DNA of 64,000 nt, from NCBI GenBank assembly GCA_937930845.1, contig CALHBJ010000001.1, forward strand, positions 496,001 through 560,000, read 5' to 3'. The position numbers and the translations under genes are program-made. This DNA comes from an uncultured Rhizobiaceae group bacterium (GTDB taxonomy: Bacteria > Pseudomonadota > Alphaproteobacteria > Rhizobiales > Rhizobiaceae). The notes beneath the pieces were generated by a model. It made no database searches, was not told the origin of the DNA, and saw only the letters and a program-made list of their open reading frames with translations. Each line of letters begins with the position of its first letter. Position 1 is the first letter of the stretch. Of this stretch, positions 10,504-19,510 are shown in pieces.

Positions 10504-11025
10504 GTGTATCTCGCGTTTCGCCCATTTTTGGGCTGGGGACTGTGTAATTTGTTTACTGGCACACGCAATATCGTGTCATCATTTGGACCAAAAAGCCGCA
10601 GGTTCGGTCAAACCGGACTGTGTCGGCATGTAGCCATCTTGATGATCTGCGCCGCAATGAGCGGCTGCGCCATAAATGGCAATTCCCTTCCCGAAATTAC
10701 AAATGCTGACAAGCTGGTCACGGGGTCTGTGGCCGCTCAATCCAAACCCGAAGGTGTGGCTGAAACTGACGCTGAGATTATCAAAGCGATGGTCGCAGAA
10801 GCTGATAAAGCCTCTCACATGCAGCCTTTGGCATGGGCCAACCCACAAACCGGTTCGTCTGGTGCGATTGTGGCGATTGACACCTTCATGGGCAAGCATG
10901 GGCAAAACTGCAAAGGCTTCAAGACAAGCGTTTCCAGTTTCATGGGCATATCGTTTTACAATGGCGAAACATGCCAGATCAGCGCTGAAGAATGGGTGCT
11001 TTCCTGGTTCAAATCGGCTGACTGA
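10504..11025 (+). CDS. putative surface lipoprotein, RT0821/Lpp0805-like
   Basis: The open frame runs 173 codons from a GTG. Inside it a lipobox-like MSGC ends a hydrophobic stretch (C55), so the mature protein is probably a lipoprotein of about 119 residues. The C-terminal half (around FKTSVSSFMGISFYNGETCQ and ISAEEWVLS) resembles the 17-kDa/RT0821-type surface antigens of alphaproteobacteria, in which a compact domain ends in a conserved Cys. The N-terminus is uncertain: a GTG at 10573 would give a normal-length lipoprotein signal, and no ribosome site settles the start. Confidence 0.6.
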   Translation: MYLAFRPFLGWGLCNLFTGTRNIVSSFGPKSRRFGQTGLCRHVAILMICAAMSGCAINGNSLPEITNADKLVTGSVAAQSKPEGVAETDAEIIKAMVAEADKASHMQPLAWANPQTGSSGAIVAIDTFMGKHGQNCKGFKTSVSSFMGISFYNGETCQISAEEWVLSWFKSAD

Positions 11026-11141
11026 TTGCCGCCTGGCATCTTCAATACCGAAATTATGCGCAAGTAGCTGGCATTTCCGGCAAAATTCCCCATATATCGG
11101 CTGAAAGTTTCATGACCTTTTGATTGGGGTAAGTTTGGGCC

Positions 11142-12053
11142 ATGGGTGACCCGTATCAAGTATTGGGTGTCGGTAAGTCTGCCAGCGAGAAGGAAATCAA
11201 ATCAGCCTTCCGCAAGCTTGCCAAGCAATATCATCCAGATCAAAACAAGGACAATCCGCGCGCCAAGGAGAAATTCTCCGAGGTCAACAGCGCCTATGAA
11301 ATTTTGGGCGACAAGAAAAAACGCGCCCAGTTTGATGCCGGTGAAATTGACGCAGAAGGCAAAGAGCGATTTTCAGGGTTTGCCGGTGGCGGGCATCCTT
11401 TCGGCGGTGGTGGTGGTGCTGGCGGCCGGCGCGGCGCGGGTGGCGCACATGGCTTTGGCGGTGCTGAAGACATATTGAGCCAGATGTTTGGCCAGATGGG
11501 CGCAGACCCTTTCGGCGGCAGCCCAGACGGGCGCCAACAACACCGGCCCCGCGCGGCCAAGGGCGAAGACCGTAAGATCAACCTGAAGGTTCATCTAAAA
11601 GATCTCGCAGCTGGCAAAGCGCCAGTGCGTCTTGGCCCCAACAAGACCGTCAATGTGTCCATTCCGCCGGAAGCGGAGGAAGGCCAGGTCATCCGGTTGA
11701 AAGGACAGGGCGTCGAAGGCCCCGGTGGTGCAGGCGATGCCCTGATCACGCTGGCCATATCACGCCATCCCGATTTTATCCGAGAAGGAAGCAATTTGCG
11801 GGTTCATGTGCCTGTGGAACTGGCAACTGCCGTTCTGGGGGGCAAAATTCGTGTGCCTACCCTGGAGGGGGCGATTGCACTGAACATTCCCGCCTGGTCA
11901 ACTTCCGGCGCAGTGTTTCGAGTGCGCGGCAAGGGATTGCCCAGGCGCGACGATGGCAATGGCGATATTCTGGCGGTGCTTGCCGTGCAATTGCCAGACG
12001 AGCCAGATGCGGAGCTTGAAGCGCTCATGCGCAAGAGCCAGAACCACTCCTGA
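11142..12053 (+). CDS. DnaJ C-terminal domain J-protein (CbpA-like)
   Basis: A 303-residue class B Hsp40 that would stimulate DnaK ATPase. The J domain covers about 4-70 with the HPD motif at 31-33; a Gly-rich linker follows (about 78-105, including [14 protein letters not shown]); the substrate-binding C-terminal beta domains run from about 145 to 295. There is no CxxCxGxG zinc finger, which separates it from DnaJ itself and puts it with CbpA. GGGGTAAG upstream is a plausible ribosome site. It precedes fabI by about 140 bases on the same strand. Confidence 0.93.
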   Translation: MGDPYQVLGVGKSASEKEIKSAFRKLAKQYHPDQNKDNPRAKEKFSEVNSAYEILGDKKKRAQFDAGEIDAEGKERFSGFAGGGHPFGGGGGAGGRRGAGGAHGFGGAEDILSQMFGQMGADPFGGSPDGRQQHRPRAAKGEDRKINLKVHLKDLAAGKAPVRLGPNKTVNVSIPPEAEEGQVIRLKGQGVEGPGGAGDALITLAISRHPDFIREGSNLRVHVPVELATAVLGGKIRVPTLEGAIALNIPAWSTSGAVFRVRGKGLPRRDDGNGDILAVLAVQLPDEPDAELEALMRKSQNHS

Positions 12054-12195
12054 ACCCCTATGAAGCGCTGTATTATGCGATGTGACGTTTGCCATGAGGC
12101 GGGAATGGCGAACCATAGCGCTTGAAGCCCTTCTGACCCTATGCCATACCCGCATTTGACAAGCAGGTTTGAATGTTACGATAGGTAATTCGGGT

Positions 12196-13014
12196 ATGGA
12201 CGTTTCCACAAATTTAATGGCGGGCAAGCGCGGTCTAATCATGGGGCTTGCCAATAACCGTTCGATTGCGTGGGGCGTTGCAAAATCATTGGCCGGGGCC
12301 GGTGCTGAAATTGCATTCACCTATCAGGGCGACGCCCTTAAAAAGCGCGTGGAACCACTGGCGGCTGAACTGGACGGCTGGGTTGTGGGCGATTGTGATG
12401 TGGGCGATCCTGCAAGCATAGATGCCGTGTTCGATGCCATTGGCAAAAAATGGGGCAAGATTGACTTCGTTGTCCATGCCATTGGATTTTCAGACAAAAA
12501 TGAATTGATCGGCCGCTATGTCGATACGAGTTCCGAGAATTTCAACAAGACCATGGATATCTCTGTCTATTCGTTTACGGCGGTGGCGCAGCGCGCTGAA
12601 AAGCTGATGAGCGATGGTGGGTCGCTTTTGACTTTGACCTACTACGGCGCTGAGAAAGTGATGCCCCACTACAATGTCATGGGTGTCGCCAAAGCTGCGC
12701 TGGAAGCCAGTGTGCGGTATCTTGCCGTCGATCTTGGCAAGCAGAAAATTCGCGTTAACGCCATTTCTGCCGGGCCGATCAAAACGCTGGCAGCCTCAGG
12801 TATTGGCGATTTCCGCTATATCCTGAAATGGAACGAATATAATTCTCCTCTCAAGCGCACGGTCACCATCGACGAAGTGGGAAATTCCGCCTTGTATTTG
12901 CTCAGCGACCTTTCCACCGCGGTCACCGGCGAAATCCATCACGTGGATTCCGGTTACCACACGGTGGGCATGAAGGCCGTTGATGCACCTGATATTTCGG
13001 TGGTGAAGGAATAA
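12196..13014 (+). CDS. fabI: enoyl-[acyl-carrier-protein] reductase (NADH), FabI type
   Basis: Catalyses the last reduction of each fatty-acid elongation cycle. A short-chain dehydrogenase fold with the FabI-type nucleotide loop MGLANNRSIAWG near the N-terminus and the catalytic Tyr-x6-Lys pair (Y159, K166) in YGAEKVMPHYNVMGVAKA. I use the ATG at 12196 (272 residues, the usual length in this order); a TTG at 12169 in the same frame would add nine residues. It is followed after five bases by a histidine phosphatase, probably co-transcribed. Confidence 0.95.
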   Translation: MDVSTNLMAGKRGLIMGLANNRSIAWGVAKSLAGAGAEIAFTYQGDALKKRVEPLAAELDGWVVGDCDVGDPASIDAVFDAIGKKWGKIDFVVHAIGFSDKNELIGRYVDTSSENFNKTMDISVYSFTAVAQRAEKLMSDGGSLLTLTYYGAEKVMPHYNVMGVAKAALEASVRYLAVDLGKQKIRVNAISAGPIKTLAASGIGDFRYILKWNEYNSPLKRTVTIDEVGNSALYLLSDLSTAVTGEIHHVDSGYHTVGMKAVDAPDISVVKE

Positions 13015-13019
13015 TCTTG

Positions 13020-13604
13020 GTGACCCAGCCGACGATCTATTTTGTTCGGCACGGCCAGACCGACTGGAATGTGGAACAGCGCCTGCAGGGCCAGATGGAC
13101 ATTCCCATCAACGACACGGGACGCGGACAAGCAGCAGCCAACGGGCGGGCTCTCGTCAACCTGATCGGTGATCCCAACAGCTATCGTTATATCGCCAGCC
13201 CGTTGGGCCGCACACGCGAAACCATGAACATCATTCGTGGTGAATTGGGCTTGCCGTTTGAAGGATATGAGACCGACGACCGGCTGCGCGAAATCTCGTT
13301 TGGTGATTGGGAAACTTTCACCTTTCAGGAATTGAAGAAAACCGAACCCGAACGTGTGGCACAGCGCCGCGCGGACAAGTGGAATTTCCGGGCCCCGCGC
13401 GGCGAAAGCTATGTCATGCTGCTGGAGCGGGTAAAGGCATGGTTGCCCTATGTGCGCGAAGACGCTGTTGTGGTCTGCCATGGAGGCATTTTGCGCGTAT
13501 TGGAGCACCATCTCAATGGCACGCCAAGCGACGTTGTTGCCCAGGCTGCGATCCCCCAGGACCGCATTTACCGTTGGTCGGGCGACAAGGCCGAATGGTT
13601 GTGA
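13020..13604 (+). CDS. histidine phosphatase family protein (phosphoglycerate-mutase-like)
   Basis: A small cytosolic phosphohydrolase of the branch 1 histidine phosphatase superfamily. The nucleophile is in VRHGQTDWN (H11 counted from the GTG), the phosphate pocket includes SPLGRTRETM, and the second catalytic histidine is in VVCHGGILR. Substrate is not evident; CobC-like and mutase-like members share this length (about 194 residues). AAGGA lies 6 to 9 bases upstream of two possible starts, TTG at 13017 and GTG at 13020; I chose the GTG. The gene ends in a hairpin with a T-run. Confidence 0.9.
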   Translation: MTQPTIYFVRHGQTDWNVEQRLQGQMDIPINDTGRGQAAANGRALVNLIGDPNSYRYIASPLGRTRETMNIIRGELGLPFEGYETDDRLREISFGDWETFTFQELKKTEPERVAQRRADKWNFRAPRGESYVMLLERVKAWLPYVREDAVVVCHGGILRVLEHHLNGTPSDVVAQAAIPQDRIYRWSGDKAEWL

Positions 13605-13630
13605 TTGTGCACCACCAATTTTTTGTTTTT
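13597..13630 (+). terminator. intrinsic terminator after the histidine phosphatase gene
   Basis: GGTTGTG (13597-13603) pairs with CACCACC (13610-13616) apart from one mismatch, around a six-base loop, followed by AA, six T, G and five T. The stem includes the stop codon. It would end the fabI-phosphatase transcript. Confidence 0.55.
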
Positions 13631-13744
13631 CGGTGTAACGACCATCAAATTACACGTTGAATGAGCAACGTGGGTATTGAACCCGTGCGCTGGCGTAATC
13701 TGATGCGGTAAAATCGCTTTTCAAGCTTGCTGAATCAAGTTATC

Positions 13745-13770
13745 GGCTTCCAGAATTCATATCTGGAGCC
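13745..13770 (+). promoter_or_regulatory. hairpin covering the ribosome site of the amidinotransferase gene
   Basis: GGCTTCCAGA (13745-13754) and TCTGGAGCC (13762-13770) form nine base pairs with one bulged T around a short AT-rich loop. The right arm contains GGAG, the only good Shine-Dalgarno for the GTG start at 13777. The structure could hide the ribosome site, so translation may need unfolding by a ligand, protein or temperature; this is inference from base pairing only. Confidence 0.45.
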
Positions 13771-13776
13771 GTCACC

Positions 13777-14919
13777 GTGTTCGAAACTCCCAAACCCAAT
13801 CTTGGATCATCCGACCCCACCGTCGTTAAGTCGTGGGATGAATGGTCGCCTTTGAAACATGTGATCGTTGGCATCGCCGATGGCTGCATGATCCCGCCAT
13901 CAGAACCTGCGCTGGACGCCAAGGTGCCGGAAGATTCCGACATGAAGGGCCAGTGGGGGCCGCGCACCCAGGACACGGTCGACAAGGCTAACGAGCAGCT
14001 CGACAATTTCGCCAAAGTGCTGCAGTCGCGTGGTGTGCGGGTGGACCGGCCAACGGCGATTGATTTTTCCCAACCTGTATCAACACCGGATTGGGATAAC
14101 CCCTCTTCGTTTGGCTGCATGCCGCCCCGCGATGTGATTTTGACAGTTGGGAAAGAGATGCTTGAGGCAACGATGTCTTATCGTTGCCGTTTCTTTGAAT
14201 ATCTTTGCTACCGCCCGCTCATGCAAAAATATTTTGATGATGATCCAGGATTTCGCCATGTGTCTGCACCCAAACCACGGATGACGGATGCGTCCTATCG
14301 CATGGATTATCTGGCGGACACGATTGGTGTGGAAAAGCGGCTGGAATGGACGGCAGACAAATTCTTCGTCACCACCGAAGAAGAGCCGATGTTCGATGCT
14401 GCCGATGTTTTGCGCTTTGGCAAGGATTTGATTGTTCAGCATGGCTTTACCACCAATTTGAAAGGGATCGACTGGTTGAGACGCCACTATCCCGACCACC
14501 GGGTGCGGGCGGTGAACTTTCCCGGCGATCCCTACCCTATCCATATTGATGCGACCTTCACGCCCATTCGGCCTGGGCTGATTATCAACAATCCCGAACG
14601 TCGCCTGCCCGATGAACAACGCGAATTTTTCCACCGCAACGACTGGGAAATCGTTGACGCGGCACGTCCGGCCCACAATACGCCGCCGGCCTTGTGCTAT
14701 TCCTCGGTATGGCTGTCGATGAACGTGTTGATGGTGGATGAAAAGACCGTTTGTTGCGAAGCAAGCGAAGTCAATCAAATGGAACAATTTGACAAGATGG
14801 GACTGGAAGTTCTGCCCATCCCGTTCCGTGATGCCTATGCATTTGGCGGCGCATTGCATTGCGCAACCACAGACGTTTTCCGCGAGGGCGATCTCACGGA
14901 CTATTTCCCAAAAGGATGA
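13777..14919 (+). CDS. L-arginine:glycine amidinotransferase family protein
   Basis: A 380-residue homologue of glycine amidinotransferase (AGAT), which moves the amidino group of arginine to an acceptor amine; the family also includes StrB-type scyllo-inosamine-phosphate and SxtG/CyrA enzymes. The catalytic triad regions are all present: FDAADVLRFGKD (206-217), HIDATF (H256, D258) and GGALHCATTDV with the nucleophile C362. The KWLSMNVLMLDE-like block appears as VWLSMNVLMVDEK (311-323), close to the animal enzyme. Start is GTG with GGAG upstream inside a hairpin. The acceptor is unknown; no creatine or antibiotic genes flank it. The convergent neighbour is a Gfo/Idh/MocA oxidoreductase. Confidence 0.88.
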   Translation: MFETPKPNLGSSDPTVVKSWDEWSPLKHVIVGIADGCMIPPSEPALDAKVPEDSDMKGQWGPRTQDTVDKANEQLDNFAKVLQSRGVRVDRPTAIDFSQPVSTPDWDNPSSFGCMPPRDVILTVGKEMLEATMSYRCRFFEYLCYRPLMQKYFDDDPGFRHVSAPKPRMTDASYRMDYLADTIGVEKRLEWTADKFFVTTEEEPMFDAADVLRFGKDLIVQHGFTTNLKGIDWLRRHYPDHRVRAVNFPGDPYPIHIDATFTPIRPGLIINNPERRLPDEQREFFHRNDWEIVDAARPAHNTPPALCYSSVWLSMNVLMVDEKTVCCEASEVNQMEQFDKMGLEVLPIPFRDAYAFGGALHCATTDVFREGDLTDYFPKG

Positions 14920-14948
14920 ATGGACGCCTTTCGCAGTAATGCCTTGTG

Positions 14949-15980
14949 TTAAAGGCGCACAAGCTTGCCGGTGGCGGCTGAACGTTTCACGGCCTCCAGC
15001 GCGATGAGGGTGCGCAAGCCCTCTTCGCCGGAAACGAGAGGTGGTTCGCTGCCTTCGATAACGCGACAGAATTGAAGGATTTGCGCATCAAGCGGATCGT
15101 GCATCTCAATGTCGATAGATTTGTTGTTGATCGGTTCCCACCAGCTGCGAGGATCGTTCTGGGTCCAAACCCTTCCCGTTGGCACTTCCACGGATCCATG
15201 GGTTCCGCCAATCAGGTAACAAGATTGACCGGTGCTGGGATAAGCCGGGTTTTCAGCCGCTGTCAGTTCCCAGCTCCATGGCGCAACGATTGTATCTGAA
15301 ACGGACATGGTGCCCAGCGCGCCATTGTCGAATTGCAGGGTAATGGCTGCGGTGTCTTCAACCTCATGCCCGCGTGATTTGCTCGATTGCATGGCCTGAA
15401 CGGCAGTAATTTCTCCGCACAGATGCCGCATTAGATCAATGTCATGGATGAGGTTGATGAAAATCGGGCCAGCGCCAGATTTTGTACGCCATTCCACCTG
15501 GAAATAATCGTCGGGCTTATAGAGCCAACATGCGGCCTGAACCGCAACGATATCACCGATTTCGCCCGCTTCGATGCGCGATTTTGCAGACTGAATGATG
15601 GGATTGTGCCGCCGGTGGTGTCCAACAGCGATTGGCACGCTCTTTATTGCCGCCTGCTCGACCAGTTCAGTGGCGGCCTCAACACTGGAATCGATGGGTT
15701 TTTCGATCAACATTGGCACACCGGCTGCAACGCATTGCAACCCCTGGTGCACATGCAACTGGTTTGGGGACGCAATGATGACACCATCGGGCTTCACCTG
15801 GGTCAGCATGTTCCCAATATCACCAAAATGCTGAGTTCCCATTTGATCGGCGAGCCCCACACTTTGCGGGCTGGGATCAACAATGGCCGCCAAATTCGTT
15901 TGGGGAAGCCGTGAGACGATTTCCACATGGCGTTTGCCAATCAAGCCTGCGCCAACAACAGCAATTGATTTTGCGCTCAT
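14949..15980 (-). CDS. Gfo/Idh/MocA family oxidoreductase
   Basis: A 343-residue NAD(P)-dependent oxidoreductase. The Rossmann domain begins with AVVGAGLIGKRHVE (residues 8-21), followed by the EKP motif MLIEKPIDSS (about 91-100) typical of the family, and a C-terminal alpha/beta domain containing a HDIDLMRHL segment (about 181-189), whose His/Asp residues are usual active-site positions. Members oxidise inositols, sugars or related polyols; the substrate here is unknown. It is convergent with the amidinotransferase gene and 28 bases upstream of pyrE's stop on the same strand as pyrE and pyrC. Confidence 0.88.
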   Translation of the reverse strand: MSAKSIAVVGAGLIGKRHVEIVSRLPQTNLAAIVDPSPQSVGLADQMGTQHFGDIGNMLTQVKPDGVIIASPNQLHVHQGLQCVAAGVPMLIEKPIDSSVEAATELVEQAAIKSVPIAVGHHRRHNPIIQSAKSRIEAGEIGDIVAVQAACWLYKPDDYFQVEWRTKSGAGPIFINLIHDIDLMRHLCGEITAVQAMQSSKSRGHEVEDTAAITLQFDNGALGTMSVSDTIVAPWSWELTAAENPAYPSTGQSCYLIGGTHGSVEVPTGRVWTQNDPRSWWEPINNKSIDIEMHDPLDAQILQFCRVIEGSEPPLVSGEEGLRTLIALEAVKRSAATGKLVRL

Positions 15981-16008
15981 GGGTTTGCCTCAATGCGAAC
16001 CGCGGCAA

Positions 16009-16701
16009 TCATGCCCGCGCGCTAATGCCCCCATTGGCGGCGCTCCACTCATAGGGCGCGCCGAGGAATTTCTCCACCTGCGAAAGTGTGTTGGCATCGA
16101 ACAGTTTCTGCGCAGCCGCCACAGCCAGCACGTCTGGCCAGGTGGTGAGATAGTGCAAATCCATGCCATGCTGTTTCAGCATGTCCGGTGCATCCTTGAA
16201 GATATCGTAATAGAAAACGGAAAACGTATCGGTCACCGTGGCTCCCGCTTCGCGGATCGCTTCTGCAAACGATATTTTTGACCCCCCGTCAGTGGTCAAA
16301 TCTTCCACAAACAGAACTCTTTGTCCCTCTTTGAGATCGCCTTCAATTCGGGCATTTCGGCCAAAACCCTTGGGCTTCTTGCGGATGTAGATCATGGGCA
16401 GACCCATGCGCTCTGCGATGAAAGCTGCATAGGGAATGCCCGCCGTTTCGCCACCGGCAATCACGTCAAATTTTTCAAAACCAGAATCCCGCAGCACAGT
16501 CGCCACGCCAAAATCACACACAGCCGAGCGAATGCGGGGATAGGAAATGAGCTTGCGGCAATCGATATACACCGGGCTCGCGAGGCCGGATGTGAATGTG
16601 TAGGGCTCGTCTGCGCGAAAATGAACAGCGCCGATTTCCCACAGCATTTTTGCGGTCAGTTCGGCAATGACTGCCCGGTCAGGAAAGGAATTTTGAAACA
16701 T
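16009..16701 (-). CDS. pyrE: orotate phosphoribosyltransferase
   Basis: Makes orotidine 5'-phosphate from orotate and PRPP in pyrimidine synthesis. The 230-residue protein has the PRPP-binding block [12 protein letters not shown] (129-140) and the [15 protein letters not shown]-terminal segment (38-51) of the long alphaproteobacterial PyrE form. It starts by a one-base TGATG overlap with the pyrC stop, so the two are co-translated. Confidence comes from the two blocks and the pyrC neighbour. Confidence 0.96.
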   Translation of the reverse strand: MFQNSFPDRAVIAELTAKMLWEIGAVHFRADEPYTFTSGLASPVYIDCRKLISYPRIRSAVCDFGVATVLRDSGFEKFDVIAGGETAGIPYAAFIAERMGLPMIYIRKKPKGFGRNARIEGDLKEGQRVLFVEDLTTDGGSKISFAEAIREAGATVTDTFSVFYYDIFKDAPDMLKQHGMDLHYLTTWPDVLAVAAAQKLFDANTLSQVEKFLGAPYEWSAANGGISARA

Positions 16702-17756
16702 CAGTTTTTCTCCACTTCCCAGAAAACATCAAATCCGGGATCGAATACGGTTACAGGGCCAATGCCAGTTTCCACCTGGTTGGGGAACTCAATGGCCGCT
16801 TGCGATTTGGACAGGGTCATCATGCCGTCATTGACCGGCAGACCATAAAATGCGGGCCCATTGCGGCTGGCAAAATTTTCCAACTTGTCCAGGGCCTCTT
16901 CTTCTTCAAATACATGGGCCAGCAGGCTCATTGTGTTTGGGGCAGTAAAACACCCGGCACACCCACAAGCATTTTCCTTCAGATCAGTGGCATGGGGGGC
17001 GCTGTCTGTACCCAGGAAAAAACGGGCATCGCCGGAGGTCGCAGCTTCCCGCAATGCCAGCCGGTGGGTTTCCCGCTTGGCGACAGGGAGACAATAATAA
17101 TGGGGGCGAATGCCGCCCGCCAGAATATGATTTCGGTTGATGATCAGATGATGAGTGGTGATCGTCGCGGCCAGATCAGGCCCGCCCGCACGTGCATAGG
17201 CCACGCCATCTGCGGTGGTGATATGTTCCATCACCACGCGCAGGCCCGGAATGCGGCGGCGCAACGGATCGAGAACCCGGTCAATAAACACCGCCTCACG
17301 ATCAAATATATCGATCTCGCTATCGGTCACTTCACCATGGACACAAAGTGGCAAACCAATCTGCGCCATACGTTCCAGAACTGGAATTACATTTTCAAAA
17401 TTGTGGACGCCGGAGTCCGAATTTGTCGTTGCACCTGCCGGATATAATTTCAGCGCTTTGACAATTCCCGAACGGGCAGCCGCCTCCACATCATCGGGGT
17501 CGGTTGCCTCGGTGAGGTAAAGGGTCATCAGGGGCTCGAAGCTGGATCCTGCGGGCAACGCATCCATGATGCGGGCGCGATAGGCCTTTGCATCGGCCAA
17601 TGTCACTACCGGCGGCACAAGATTGGGCATGATGATGGCGCGGGCAAAATGTCGGGCTGAATGGGGCGCAACACCTTTCAGCATTTCGCCATCCCGCAAA
17701 TGCAGATGCCAGTCATCCGGTGTTGGAATGGAAATGCTCGTTTGTGAATTACCCAA
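16701..17756 (-). CDS. pyrC: dihydroorotase
   Basis: Zinc amidohydrolase closing carbamoyl-aspartate to dihydroorotate. The 351-residue class II (PyrC) enzyme shows the metal pair H17 and H19 in DWHLHLRDG, the carbamylated-lysine segment [12 protein letters not shown], metal histidines in CVHGEV and TTHHLI, and the catalytic Asp in LGTDSAPHA. The start is a TTG, with AGGTG eight bases upstream and no ATG that would keep the HLHL motif at its usual distance. It overlaps pyrE by one base in a two-gene operon. Confidence 0.96.
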   Translation of the reverse strand: MGNSQTSISIPTPDDWHLHLRDGEMLKGVAPHSARHFARAIIMPNLVPPVVTLADAKAYRARIMDALPAGSSFEPLMTLYLTEATDPDDVEAAARSGIVKALKLYPAGATTNSDSGVHNFENVIPVLERMAQIGLPLCVHGEVTDSEIDIFDREAVFIDRVLDPLRRRIPGLRVVMEHITTADGVAYARAGGPDLAATITTHHLIINRNHILAGGIRPHYYCLPVAKRETHRLALREAATSGDARFFLGTDSAPHATDLKENACGCAGCFTAPNTMSLLAHVFEEEEALDKLENFASRNGPAFYGLPVNDGMMTLSKSQAAIEFPNQVETGIGPVTVFDPGFDVFWEVEKN

Positions 17757-18094
17757 TGTTCAATCACCTGTTTCGCAGGGCACGCCACGCAGCCTGGCCC
17801 AAAGCTTAGATATGTCATCTCTTTAAGGGGGCGATCGGTCAAGCGCCAGCGTTGAGCCTTGCGGGAGATTGAACATCCACATGCCAATGGGGTGAACACT
17901 TGGTCCCGGCCCAGCAAAGATGCCAGTTTATGCTTACAACCTGTGGAGTGACCTACCCTCCAGGTTATCCCCGTTGATTCTTATTGTGGCTCGGGAGATG
18001 TTCTTTGCCCTTGCGTCAATTGCATGGCAATGGGCACTCTGTAAACGATGGGGCGTTCCCGCCGGCACTAGCGGCTGCGAACGAGGTGATATTC
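17757..18094. other. divergent intergenic region between pyrC and the GNAT-like gene
   Basis: A 338-base gap expected to hold promoters for the pyrC-pyrE operon (minus) and the GNAT-like gene (plus). An imperfect hairpin AACCTG-TG-GAG (from 17938) / CTC-CAGGTT (to 17966) lies near the middle with no T-run. The open frame of the GNAT-like gene extends back to 17984, but that part has no family features. I see no further gene. Confidence 0.45.
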
Positions 18095-18838
18095 ATGGAA
18101 ATCAACAAGCTGGAACTGTGGCAGTGCGCCCATAAGCTTGACATGGCGATGCGCGATTTGGGGATTGCCCAAATCCGTTACTCAACGGATCAAAGGGAAC
18201 TGGCCGATGCAGTTGCCGTGATGGAAAAAAGCCGACTTGGGGAACATTTCAACCGATCCCTGAACACTTTGCCCGGCGGCAAGCTGATGTGGATTTCCGC
18301 CTATGACCGGGAGGGAAACATTGCAGCATTAATCGCCTGTCGGCTGGACGATACAGGCGAATGGTCATTGCAGCGATTTTTGCTGGAGCATTTTGGCCGT
18401 GTGATCCAGGGCAGTGATAGGGATGGTGCGGCAGAGCTTGACCCGGCCAGTTGCGCGTTTGCCGCCAACATTGCTGGCCGGTGCGTATATATCGGTGAGG
18501 CCTATTCGTCGAAGGAATGGCGTCGGCGGGGCCTGGCCACACTGTTGGTGAAATATTCTATTTTGATTTCGTGGGACGAATGGAAACCCCAGATTTGTTA
18601 TGCGTGGATTCGTCGTCGCCAGATTGAAACGGGAACGGCCGCCCGTTGGGGCTTTACCGAAACCTACGAAACACCCCTCTTGTTTAAGCGTCCGCCGCTG
18701 GATGCGGATTGGAGCAATACGTTTTTTGTGGGGATTCGTCGCATTGGGGTTCATCAGATGATCCAAACGATACGCGGTCAGGCAGTTCCAATGGCATCGA
18801 ATAGCAAACAAGAAACGTTAACCCCGCCACTGTTTTGA
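18095..18838 (+). CDS. GNAT-fold acetyltransferase-like protein
   Basis: A 247-residue protein of uncertain function. The part YSSKEWRRRGLATLLVKYS (about residues 132-150) resembles the acetyl-CoA binding motif A of GNAT proteins (R-x-x-G-x-[GA]), and the following IRRRQIETGTAARWGFTE matches the usual motif B ending in a GF element. The N-terminal half is unrecognised. I chose the ATG at 18095 because AGGTGA lies six bases upstream; the open frame extends 37 codons further. Its last 155 bases overlap the end of the convergent PAS-like gene, an unusually long tail-to-tail overlap, so one of the two ends may be an extension. Confidence 0.6.
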   Translation: MEINKLELWQCAHKLDMAMRDLGIAQIRYSTDQRELADAVAVMEKSRLGEHFNRSLNTLPGGKLMWISAYDREGNIAALIACRLDDTGEWSLQRFLLEHFGRVIQGSDRDGAAELDPASCAFAANIAGRCVYIGEAYSSKEWRRRGLATLLVKYSILISWDEWKPQICYAWIRRRQIETGTAARWGFTETYETPLLFKRPPLDADWSNTFFVGIRRIGVHQMIQTIRGQAVPMASNSKQETLTPPLF

Positions 18839-19247
18839 CCGGCAGCAGCAGCCGCTCATAGACCATGGGTTCCTGCCCCACATGGCTGGAAACGAAATCA
18901 TATACCGGCTCAAGTGTTTCCAGGCTAAAAGCCTGTGAACGCCCCACCACTTCGCCATAGTCCGGGGCAAATACGTTAGGGTTTTTTCCGCTGGTCCTGG
19001 CCCAGTCTTCACCAAATATCCGCGTTGCCATGGAATCACGCCCGCAAAAAAGCAGGTTGCTCATCGGCTTATCTTTGGTTGGTTTGCACATGAGCAATAG
19101 TTCAGGCGAATAGGGAATGAAGGCGTCATAATTCGCCTCCGGGTCGCGGCCAGCACGACGCCACAAGCGGAACAGCTCCTTGGCCTTTCGGTTGGGGCAG
19201 GACTTTTCCAGATCGGAAATGGGGAACACTTCGCTGGTGGTCGTCAT
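18684..19247 (-). CDS. PAS-like domain protein (PF07310-type), uncertain
   Basis: A 187-residue protein; AKELFRLWRRAGRDP near the N-terminus and SNLLFCGRDSMATRIFGEDW in the middle recall the PAS_5 family of alphaproteobacteria, in which a Trp/Arg-rich start precedes a single PAS fold. I cannot confirm this by eye. The start ATG overlaps the stop of the upstream 81-residue gene (ATGA). It is the last gene of a three-gene unknown operon, and its final 52 codons overlap the GNAT-like gene on the other strand; these codons (Ser, Pro and Asp-rich) look like a tail outside any domain. Confidence 0.5.
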   Translation of the reverse strand: MTTTSEVFPISDLEKSCPNRKAKELFRLWRRAGRDPEANYDAFIPYSPELLLMCKPTKDKPMSNLLFCGRDSMATRIFGEDWARTSGKNPNVFAPDYGEVVGRSQAFSLETLEPVYDFVSSHVGQEPMVYERLLLPVKTVAGLTFLVCYSMPLELPDRVSFGSSDEPQCDESPQKTYCSNPHPAADA

Positions 19248-19489
19248 TGCATGTTCCTGCCTTGAATCAAGGCTTCGTGGACAAGCGGCTGGCATTCCTC
19301 GATCAGAGTTTCCTTGTCGGCATCATCAAGCTGATCAAGTTCGGTATGGCCGAAGCGTTTGAACATGACAAAAGACACGAAGGTCGACAGCCCGAACTCT
19401 TTTACCAGGTTAGAAAACTCCGCGAAGCGCTCATCAATCGTTTCGCCCACAACGAATATGGATCCGGCATATTCCAGATATTCGACCAC
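19244..19489 (-). CDS. hypothetical protein, 81 residues
   Basis: A small acidic protein that I do not recognise. It is soluble-looking, begins VVEYLEYAGSIFVVGET and has a predicted helical middle (RFAEFSNLVKEFG) and an acidic patch (DQLDDADKETLIEE). The start is GTG with AGAGGA eight bases upstream, and the stop overlaps the start of the PAS-like gene. A 21-base gap separates it from the upstream hypothetical gene. Real-gene status is supported by the ribosome site and the coupled start. Confidence 0.6.
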   Translation of the reverse strand: MVEYLEYAGSIFVVGETIDERFAEFSNLVKEFGLSTFVSFVMFKRFGHTELDQLDDADKETLIEECQPLVHEALIQGRNMQ

Positions 19490-19510
19490 AGGATTGGTCC
19501 TCTTTTTAAA

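Noticed and set aside
14925-14957. CGCCTTT/AAAGGCG inverted repeat between the amidinotransferase and Gfo genes
   Set aside because: The right arm lies in the Gfo coding end and no T-run follows; too weak to call a terminator.
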